DNA of 21,108 bases. Origin: a bacterium UBP1_UBA4783 (GTDB lineage: Bacteria; Krumholzibacteriota; Krumholzibacteriia; Krumholzibacteriales; Krumholzibacteriaceae). This document shows, piece after piece, positions 15,610 through 21,108 of this stretch; position 1 is the stretch's first letter; every line of letters starts with the position of its first letter. Location: assembly GCA_002403075.1 (NCBI GenBank), contig DHHB01000065.1, positions 1 to 21,108 of the forward strand, in the 5' to 3' direction. The notes below the pieces were generated by a model. That model was not told where the DNA came from. It was given only the letters and a program-made list of their open reading frames with translations, and searched no databases. A program made the position numbers and the translations under genes.

Positions 15610-15636
15610 CCCCCGTGATCCTCGGGATCAAGGGGG
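15610..15636 (+). promoter_or_regulatory. Hairpin covering the rhomboid gene's ribosome-binding site
   Basis: CCCCC (15610-15614) pairs with GGGGG (15632-15636), and TGATCC (15616-15621) with GGATCA (15625-15630), around a 3-base TCG loop and one G/A mismatch (15615/15631). The GGGGG is the probable ribosome-binding site, four bases before GTG 15641, so the stem would hide it. No clear promoter is seen between this and the terminator. Confidence 0.55.
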
Positions 15637-15640
15637 AAAC

Positions 15641-16882
15641 GTGTATTTCTTCTACTACGTTCCGGTCGGGCTCGACGCAGACGTGAAGAGGCGTCCGCTC
15701 GTCACGTGGTTCATTTTCGGCATCTGCGTAACCCTCTTTGTATTATATAAATACAGGCCGATCGGCTCGTGGTGGGATTTTACGCTCCTCATCTTTCAAC
15801 CCGCGTATCCCTCGATAGCGGCGGCCTTCACCCACGCCTTTCTCCACGGCGGCTGGCTGCACCTTATCGGCAACATGGTTTACCTCGTCCTCTTCGGACG
15901 CGCGCTCGAAGCGCGGATCGGACCGGTCCGCTTCTACGCCGTTTTCGTGACGGCGGCGGCCGTCGGAGCGTATCTTCACGCCGTGCTGACGGCTCTCCTG
16001 GCGCCCCAGTATCTCGCGTACGGCGTCATCGGGGCATCCGGAGCCACGTCGGGGCTCCTCGGCGCCTATCTCGTGCGGCTCTCCTGGAGCAGGGTGAGGG
16101 TCGCGTACTGGGTGTTCATGCCCCTGCAGGGAGTGAACAGAACGGGAAGAACGTACGTCCCGGCGATCGTCGCCGTACTCTTCTGGTTCGCGCTGCAGGC
16201 CGCGCTCGCCGCCGCGCAGATCGGAGCGGGAGGGGCGGGCGTGGCGTACGGCGAGCATCTCGGCGGATTCGCCGCGGGGATGCTCCTCGCGCTCGCCATG
16301 CGCGGGTCCGGCGATTCCCGGGCGGAACGGGCGCTCGTCAGGGCGAGGCGCCATTTCGAGAAGGCGGAGTGGTTCGGCGCGCAGGCCGAGTACCTCGAAT
16401 ATCTCGCGTTGCGCCCCGGGGACGCCGAAGCGCGCGCGGAGCTCGCCCGCGCGCACGTCTGCGCCGGCGACAAGACGAGGGCACGCGAAAGCTACGCGGA
16501 GGCGATCGGCGCGAGCATGGGGGAGGGACAGCGCGACAGGGCGGAAAGGCTTTTCGATGAGGCCGCGCGGCATCTGCCGCTCTTCGTCCTCGATCGCGAC
16601 CTGCAGCTCGACATCGCGTGCGGCATGGAGCGGACCCTCAAGTACCGCGCAGCCGTTTTCGCGTACGAGAGCTACCTCGCGCGGTTTCCCCTCTCGCCGG
16701 ACGCCGCGTTCGTGCTGCTGCGGCTCGCGGGCATTCACGACCGGCGCCTCGATCAGCCGGAGAAGGCCCGCTCGTGCTACCGGCGGCTCGTCGACGAGTA
16801 CCCCTCGGACGAGTGGGCGGAGTACGCCCGCGCGCGGCTCGCTGGGGAGCGGGTCGCCGGAGCGACGGTCGCCAATAAATGA
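15641..16882 (+). CDS. Rhomboid family intramembrane serine protease with TPR-like C-terminal tail
   Basis: 413 aa from GTG 15641. About six membrane helices fill residues 20-225. Rhomboid hallmarks are present: the HAFLHGGWLHLIGNMVYL block (His-x3-His-x4-His-x3-Asn pattern), GASGATSG with catalytic Ser133, and EHLGGFAAG with catalytic His206. Residues about 230-400 are soluble and helical, with spacing typical of TPR-like repeats (RARRHFEKAEWFGAQAEYLEYLALRPGDAEARAELARAH, where the pattern repeats near 285-320 and 340-400, including YESYLARFPLSPDAA). The protease should cleave membrane-protein helices while the tail recruits a partner or substrate in the cytoplasm. It stands alone between a terminator and the radC promoter. 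The natural substrate is unknown. An AT-rich palindrome lies inside its first helix-coding region. Confidence 0.9.
   Translation: MYFFYYVPVGLDADVKRRPLVTWFIFGICVTLFVLYKYRPIGSWWDFTLLIFQPAYPSIAAAFTHAFLHGGWLHLIGNMVYLVLFGRALEARIGPVRFYAVFVTAAAVGAYLHAVLTALLAPQYLAYGVIGASGATSGLLGAYLVRLSWSRVRVAYWVFMPLQGVNRTGRTYVPAIVAVLFWFALQAALAAAQIGAGGAGVAYGEHLGGFAAGMLLALAMRGSGDSRAERALVRARRHFEKAEWFGAQAEYLEYLALRPGDAEARAELARAHVCAGDKTRARESYAEAIGASMGEGQRDRAERLFDEAARHLPLFVLDRDLQLDIACGMERTLKYRAAVFAYESYLARFPLSPDAAFVLLRLAGIHDRRLDQPEKARSCYRRLVDEYPSDEWAEYARARLAGERVAGATVANK
15739..15755 (+). repeat. AT-rich inverted repeat inside the rhomboid gene
   Basis: TGTATT (15739-15744), a 5-bp ATATA centre, and AATACA (15750-15755) form a 17-bp palindromic element in a GC-rich coding sequence, encoding L-Y-K-Y with codons (TTA, TAT) avoided elsewhere in the window. 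Symmetry of this kind is typical of dimeric regulator sites; its role is not known. Confidence 0.6.
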
Positions 16883-16912
16883 TTTACAGCGCCGCGGGGC
16901 GTGTGCCAAAAT
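16883..16912 (+). promoter_or_regulatory. Candidate promoter for the radC-mreBCD-mrdA operon
   Basis: TTTACA (16883-16888) and CAAAAT (16907-16912) are 18 bp apart, with TG at 16904-16905 giving an extended -10. It begins right after the rhomboid stop (16880-16882). A second possibility is TTGCGA (16915-16920) with TAGGTT 17 bp later (16938-16943). One of the two most likely drives the cell-shape operon. Confidence 0.5.
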
Positions 16913-16970
16913 GCTTGCGATGCGGATGGGCTTCTGTTAGGTTTCAGCGTCGGTGCGGGGTGGTTGGGTC

Positions 16971-17648
16971 GTGGGCTCCGGGAGATCGTCGCTCGAGCTG
17001 CTGAGATCGCGTGGCATGCTGCGCGGTCTCGACGCCGCGAGCGACAGCGATCTCCTCGCGCTCGTCATCGGCGGCGCGCGGGGACGCGGCGGCGAGACGG
17101 TCGCCCGGGAGCTCATCGATCATTTCGGCGATCTGCCGGGGGTCGGAAACGCCGCCGCCGAGGAGTATATGTTCTTCGATGGCGTGGGACGCGCGGCGTC
17201 CCTTCGGATCAAGGCCGCTTTCGAGCTCGGCCGCCGCTCCGTGACGGTGGTCCGCGAGCGCGTGATTCGAACGGCGCGTTCGCCCGCGGACGTCGCCGCG
17301 CTGATGACGCCCGAAATGGGCGAGCTCGACCGCGAGCACTTCAAGGCGATCCTGCTCAACACGAAGAACGGCATTCTCCGGATCGTGACGGTCGCGGTCG
17401 GATCCCTCAACGCCGCGCTCGTCCACCCGCGGGAGCTCTTCAAGGCGGCCGTCGCGGCGAGCGCCGCGGGCGTTATTCTCGTGCACAACCATCCGACGGG
17501 CAATCCCGAGCCGAGCGCCGAGGACGCGGAGCTCACGACTCGTTTCGCTCGGTGCGGTGAGCTGCTCGGCATCGAGCTCGTCGATCACATCGTCATCGGC
17601 GGCGCGCGGTGGGTGAGCATGCGCGAACGCGGCGTCATCGGGAGCTGA
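16971..17648 (+). CDS. radC: RadC family JAB/MPN+ domain protein
   Basis: 225 aa from GTG 16971, chosen because GGTGG lies seven bases upstream and the N-terminus then aligns with other RadC proteins; GTG 16953 is the alternative and adds six residues. The N-terminal region (about 1-75) is a degenerate helix-hairpin-helix segment (LPGVGNAAAEEYMFF). The C-terminal JAMM metal site is complete: HNHP (His172, His174) and Asp185 in PSAED, with the upstream Glu in the MGELDREHFKAILLNTKN region. RadC is not a proven repair enzyme; its biochemical role is unsettled. Its place directly before mreB is conserved in many bacteria, probably for transcription rather than function. The mreB start follows 15 bp later. 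Confidence 0.92.
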   Translation: MGSGRSSLELLRSRGMLRGLDAASDSDLLALVIGGARGRGGETVARELIDHFGDLPGVGNAAAEEYMFFDGVGRAASLRIKAAFELGRRSVTVVRERVIRTARSPADVAALMTPEMGELDREHFKAILLNTKNGILRIVTVAVGSLNAALVHPRELFKAAVAASAAGVILVHNHPTGNPEPSAEDAELTTRFARCGELLGIELVDHIVIGGARWVSMRERGVIGS

Positions 17649-17663
17649 AAGGAAGGGCACGCG

Positions 17664-18698
17664 GTGCTGGACCGGCTGGCGAACTATTTCTCGAACGACA
17701 TCGCGATCGATCTCGGAACGGCGAACACGCTCGTGTACATCAAGGGAAACGGCATCGTCTTGAACGAGCCCTCCGTGGTCGCCGTGGACCAGAAGACGAA
17801 GAAGGTCTACGCGGTCGGCGCCGAGGCGAAGGCGATGCTCGGCAAGACCCCCGACCACATCGTCGCGATCCGGCCGCTCAAGGACGGCGTCATCGCCGAT
17901 TTCGAGATCACCGAGGTGATGCTCCGCGAGTTCATCCGCAAGGCGCAGAAGAAGCGCTTCTTCATCCGCCCGCGGATCGTCATCGCGGTCCCCTCGGGGA
18001 TCACGGAGGTCGAGCGGCGCGCCGTGACCGACTCGGCGCAGAACGCGGGCGCGCGCGAGGTCTACCTCATCGCCGAGCCGGTGGCGTCCGCGATCGGCGT
18101 CGGGCTCCCCGTCGACAAGCCCTCGGGCAACATGGTGATCGACATCGGCGGCGGAACGACGGAGATCGCCGTCATCGCCCTGAACGGGATCGTGACCGAT
18201 ATGTCGATCCGCATCGCCGGCGACGAGATGGACGAGGCGATCGTCATCCATATCAAGAAGGCGTACAACCTCCTCATCGGCGACCAGACCGCGGAGCACG
18301 TGAAGATGGTGATCGGCTCGGCGACGAAGCTCAAGAAAGAGGAGGAGATGGAGATCAAGGGCCGCGATCTCGTCTCGGGCATTCCGAAAACCCTCAAGAT
18401 ATCGAGCGCGGAGGTTCGCGAGGCGCTCGCCGAACCGCTCGCGCAGATCGTCGCGGCCGTCAAACAGGCGCTCGAGCAGACGCCGCCCGAGCTCGCGGCC
18501 GACATCGTCGACCGCGGGATCGTGATGACGGGAGGGGGTTCGCTGCTCCGAGGGCTCGACGTTCTTCTGAAGGAGGAGACGAACCTCCCGATCAACGTCG
18601 TCGAGGATCCCCTCACGTGCGTCGTTCTCGGTTGCGGCAAGGTTCTTTCGAACCTGCATCAGTACGAGCGGATCATTCTCAAGAGCTCCCGGTTCTAG
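17664..18698 (+). CDS. mreB: Rod shape-determining protein MreB (bacterial actin)
   Basis: 344 aa, the usual MreB length, from GTG 17664 with AAGGAAGGG upstream. Actin-fold signatures are plain: phosphate-1 DLGTANTLVY (16-25), the connect/IVIAVPSGITEVERRAV region, phosphate-2 IDIGGGTTEIAVI (about 156-168), and the adenosine motif IVMTGGGSLLRGLD (about 287-300). The N-terminal amphipathic segment (LDRLANYF) can hold the filament on the membrane. MreB filaments orient the lateral-wall synthesis complex, so the cell is very probably rod-shaped. It is the second gene of the operon and is followed two bases after its stop by mreC. Confidence 0.98.
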   Translation: MLDRLANYFSNDIAIDLGTANTLVYIKGNGIVLNEPSVVAVDQKTKKVYAVGAEAKAMLGKTPDHIVAIRPLKDGVIADFEITEVMLREFIRKAQKKRFFIRPRIVIAVPSGITEVERRAVTDSAQNAGAREVYLIAEPVASAIGVGLPVDKPSGNMVIDIGGGTTEIAVIALNGIVTDMSIRIAGDEMDEAIVIHIKKAYNLLIGDQTAEHVKMVIGSATKLKKEEEMEIKGRDLVSGIPKTLKISSAEVREALAEPLAQIVAAVKQALEQTPPELAADIVDRGIVMTGGGSLLRGLDVLLKEETNLPINVVEDPLTCVVLGCGKVLSNLHQYERIILKSSRF

Positions 18699-18700
18699 GC

Positions 18701-19561
18701 ATGCACGTTTTTTCCTTTCTTTTCGACAGACACCTCGATAAGACGGTCCTCGTGATCGCGGTCGCCGCCGGCGTGGCGCTCCTCTCGCTCGGCGAGGAAA
18801 CGCGGCTTCGTCAAGCGCGCGCGGTCACCGCCGTCCTGCTCTACCCCGTTCATCGAGCCGCCGAGTACTTCGCCTCCGTCTCGTCCCTCGAGGAGGAAAA
18901 CGAGAGTCTCCGGGCGATGGTCGCGACACTCTATCAGGAGCGCGAGCGCCTGCTCCAGTTCCGCGACGAGCGGGAGCGGCTGCGCGCGCTCGCGGGGCTG
19001 CGCGCCGATCCGTTTCACACGTTCGTGCCGTGCGAGGTGATCGGACGCTCCCCGAGCCCCTTCATCCGGTCGGTGACGGTCGACCGCGGCGCCGCGGACA
19101 GCGTGCGGGTCGGCATGGCGGTCGTGGGTTACCGCGGGCTCGTCGGCCGCGTCGCGCAGGTCTTCCCGCGCACGGCGGAGGTGCTGCTCATCAGCAACAA
19201 ATCGATTTCGGTGAGCTGCGTCAACCGGCGGAGCCGGGTCATCGGCATCCTCGAGTGGGACCACGCCAATATCTTCCGACTCGAGTACGTGGGGAAGGAG
19301 GAGGACGTGATCGTCGGCGACACGCTCCTCACGAGCGGACACGGGGCGCTCTTTCCGCGAGGATTCGCCGTCGGGACGGTGTTCCGGATCGCCGACGACC
19401 GGGGCGGGATCGCGAAGCGCGTGCAGGTGGCGAGCCTCGCGAATCTGAACGCCCTCGAGGAGCTCTTCATCGTGGCGGGCACGCGGGGCTGGAACGACGA
19501 CCGGCTCTACGACGAGCTCGAGAAGCTCGAGGCGCGCGACGCGCGGAGGCGGTCCGAATGA
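18701..19561 (+). CDS. mreC: Rod shape-determining protein MreC
   Basis: 286 aa from ATG 18701, two bases after mreB; longer upstream reading is the mreB shadow. There is a short cytoplasmic N-terminus, one helix (about 14-30, TVLVIAVAAGVALLSL), then a coiled coil (about 62-100, SLEEENESLRAMVATLYQERERLL) and the two-barrel periplasmic domain (VIGRSPSPFIRSVTVDRGAADSVRVGMAVV, and GDTLLTSGHGALFPRGFAVGTV, both MreC family motifs). It stabilises the elongasome between MreB and PBP2. No strong ribosome-binding site is visible, so translational coupling to mreB is likely. Its stop overlaps the mreD start (ATGA). Confidence 0.97.
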   Translation: MHVFSFLFDRHLDKTVLVIAVAAGVALLSLGEETRLRQARAVTAVLLYPVHRAAEYFASVSSLEEENESLRAMVATLYQERERLLQFRDERERLRALAGLRADPFHTFVPCEVIGRSPSPFIRSVTVDRGAADSVRVGMAVVGYRGLVGRVAQVFPRTAEVLLISNKSISVSCVNRRSRVIGILEWDHANIFRLEYVGKEEDVIVGDTLLTSGHGALFPRGFAVGTVFRIADDRGGIAKRVQVASLANLNALEELFIVAGTRGWNDDRLYDELEKLEARDARRRSE

Positions 19562-20052
19562 AACCGGCTCGGACGATACTCGCCGCGCTGATCATCTTCG
19601 TGCTGCAGCTCGTGCTCGCGCCGCGGATACGGATCGCGGGAGCCTCTCCCGATCTTCTCATCATCCTGCTCGCCGCGATCGCGCTCGGCCGCGGCCCCGT
19701 CTTCGCCGTCGTGGCCGGCGCGCTCATCGGTTTTCTCTCCGATCTCGGCAACGCGTCGTTTCTCGGGATCGGCGTCGTCTCGAAATCGATCATCGCGTAC
19801 GGAATGGCCCGCCTCGGCGGCGTGCTTCCCGAACACGTGCTCTACCGCGGCTTCGTCATACTCGCCGCGTGTCTCGTGAACGATCTCGTCACCCTCGCCG
19901 TCACCACGTCATTTTCGCCGGGGGACATCCTCTTTTCGTTCGGCCGGTACTCGATCCTTTCGGCGATCTACTCGGCGATCGTGGGTGTCGTCGTCTTCGC
20001 GGTCCTCGAGCTCTTCGGGAGAAAGGCGGGACGTTCCGATGGGGGCGCTTGA
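19558..20052 (+). CDS. mreD: Rod shape-determining protein MreD
   Basis: 164 aa from ATG 19558, overlapping mreC by four bases; the longer open frame upstream is only shadow. It is almost wholly hydrophobic, with about five helices (AALIIFVLQLVLAP, PDLLIILLAAIALG, VFAVVAGALIGFLSDL, GFVILAACLVNDLVTL, IYSAIVGVVVFAVLEL), the size and pattern of MreD. The G-F-L-S-D segment is conserved in the family. MreD is the membrane partner of MreC in the elongasome. Its end overlaps the start of the PBP2 gene by 14 bases. Confidence 0.95.
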   Translation: MKPARTILAALIIFVLQLVLAPRIRIAGASPDLLIILLAAIALGRGPVFAVVAGALIGFLSDLGNASFLGIGVVSKSIIAYGMARLGGVLPEHVLYRGFVILAACLVNDLVTLAVTTSFSPGDILFSFGRYSILSAIYSAIVGVVVFAVLELFGRKAGRSDGGA

Positions 20053-21108
20053 CGCGAGCGACGCCTCCGTACTCGATCCGAGACGCCGCACGCTCTCGAC
20101 GATACTCGTCTGCGTCATGGCCGTGCTCGCCGTCCGTCTCTTCTGGCTCCAGGTCGTCCGCCACGAGCATTTCGCGAAGCTCTCGTATTCGAACCAGCTC
20201 CAACGCGAGCGGATCCCGGCCCCGCGCGGGATCATACGCGCCCGGTACGGCGAGAAGCTCGTCGCCAACACGCCCGTCTATCAGATCAGCGTCCTGCCGA
20301 ACCGCGCCTCCCGCCGCCGCGAGCTTCTCGCGCTCGCCTGCGAGTGGCTTCGGCTCGATCCCGCGAAGGTGGAGAGCGATCTCGACGCGTGGATGAAGCG
20401 GTATGCGGACGGTCGCGACATGACGATCGTTCAAGCCGCGAACAAGGAGCAGATCTCCGTTCTGCGGGAGAATCGCGAGCTCCTCTCGTTCTTCAGGCTC
20501 GCGATGCGGCCGAGGCGCTTCTTCCCCGAGGGCGCGCTCGGCGCGCACCTGTTCGGGTACGTCGGCGAAGTGACGGATCAGGAGATCGGAGGCTCCGGCG
20601 GACTGGAACGGGGGGACATCGTCGGGCGCACGGGGCTCGAGGCGGCCTACGAGAAATACCTGCGCGGCGTCGACGGCATCCGCATCGTCGGCATCAGCGT
20701 CGAAGGCCAGCAGGTGGGGGAGATCAGCGGACTCATGGACGGCGACGAAATCGAGCGTCTCGGCGGGGCGCGCCCGAGCGTGCCCGGCTGCGACGTCTAT
20801 CTCACGATCGATCTCGCGCTGCAGCGGGCGGCGGAGGAGGCGTTCCAGTGGGAGCGCGGGGCTCTCGTCGCCATGGACCCTCGCACGGGGGAGATCCTCG
20901 CCATGGTGAGCCGTCCCGCCTACGACCCGAACATGTTCATCGAGGGGCTGAGCGGCGATCGCTGGCGCGAGCTGTTCGACGATCCCGCCCGCCCGATGTT
21001 CAACCGCACCGTGCAGGCCGCCTATCCGCCGGGATCCACGTTCAAATCCGTGACGGCCTACGCCGCGCTCGTGAACGGCCGCATCACGGAACATGCCTAT
21101 CAACGCCC
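20039..21108 (+). CDS. mrdA: Penicillin-binding protein 2 (elongasome transpeptidase), 5' part
   Basis: The gene starts at ATG 20039 inside mreD and runs off the window after about 356 residues. A cytoplasmic N-terminus and one helix (about 20-40, STILVCVMAVLAVRLFWLQVV) are followed by the PBP dimerisation/pedestal region with PAPRGII, then GRTGLEAAYEKYLRGVDG and the linker to the transpeptidase (CDVYLTIDLALQRAAEEA). The catalytic serine is Ser333 in PGSTFK, with Lys336. It crosslinks the side wall under MreBCD control. The order mreB-mreC-mreD-mrdA is classic, and rodA would be expected next. In the pedestal motif, the usual D-R-N-G after RGII reads R-A-R-Y-G (Asp and Asn both changed). The C-terminal KTG motif is outside the window. 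Confidence 0.95.
   Translation, partial: MGALDASDASVLDPRRRTLSTILVCVMAVLAVRLFWLQVVRHEHFAKLSYSNQLQRERIPAPRGIIRARYGEKLVANTPVYQISVLPNRASRRRELLALACEWLRLDPAKVESDLDAWMKRYADGRDMTIVQAANKEQISVLRENRELLSFFRLAMRPRRFFPEGALGAHLFGYVGEVTDQEIGGSGGLERGDIVGRTGLEAAYEKYLRGVDGIRIVGISVEGQQVGEISGLMDGDEIERLGGARPSVPGCDVYLTIDLALQRAAEEAFQWERGALVAMDPRTGEILAMVSRPAYDPNMFIEGLSGDRWRELFDDPARPMFNRTVQAAYPPGSTFKSVTAYAALVNGRITEHAYQR

Overview
The window is strongly GC-rich, with almost every wobble position G or C, and all supported genes lie on the + strand. The gene set is that of a rod-shaped Gram-negative (diderm) bacterium: TonB/ExbBD energisation, a TolC tripartite exporter, an outer-membrane barrel-like protein and the Mre/PBP2 elongasome. 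A GWxTD-domain protein, an uncharacterised family I associate with deep-branching FCB-like and candidate phyla (Krumholzibacteriota, Eisenbacteria, Latescibacterota, Acidobacteria and similar), suggests a poorly cultured lineage rather than a proteobacterium. This is an inference; no rRNA gene is present to settle it.

Layout. (1) 1-1841: end of an ExbB/TolQ gene, two ExbD genes and a TonB gene, closed by a clear intrinsic terminator at 1871-1904. (2) 2056-8034: a tripartite export operon (TolC, MacB-type ATPase, MacA/HlyD-type adaptor, two different MacB/FtsX-type permeases). (3) 8064-13895: a good sigma70-like promoter and a leader hairpin, then GWxTD protein, oligopeptide-binding lipoprotein, DppB and DppC permeases and a YkfC-like cytoplasmic NlpC/P60 peptidase, packed with overlaps or near-overlaps. 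No transport ATPase gene is present. (4) 13896-14298: a 403-bp, relatively AT-rich gap with a TTGACA promoter, direct repeats and several hairpins, leading into (5) 14299-15531, an unrecognised secreted, acidic, beta-rich protein, probably an abundant outer-membrane barrel, with a very strong terminator. (6) 15641-16882: a rhomboid protease with a TPR-like cytoplasmic tail. (7) 16971-21108: radC, mreB, mreC, mreD and the start of mrdA (PBP2), the widespread radC-mre-mrd cell-shape cluster, cut by the window end.

How the parts fit. TonB/ExbBD powers outer-membrane uptake. The TolC/ABC set pumps an unknown substrate outward. The region-3 operon looks like uptake of peptides, plausibly murein tripeptides or tetrapeptides, followed by cleavage in the cytoplasm by the YkfC-like enzyme; the GWxTD protein at its head is the least understood part. 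The Mre/PBP2 genes build the lateral wall, whose turnover would supply such murein peptides. The best leads for something undescribed are the GWxTD-peptide-transport-YkfC operon, the structured leader with its unrecognised barrel protein, and hairpins that appear to cover ribosome-binding sites ahead of two genes.
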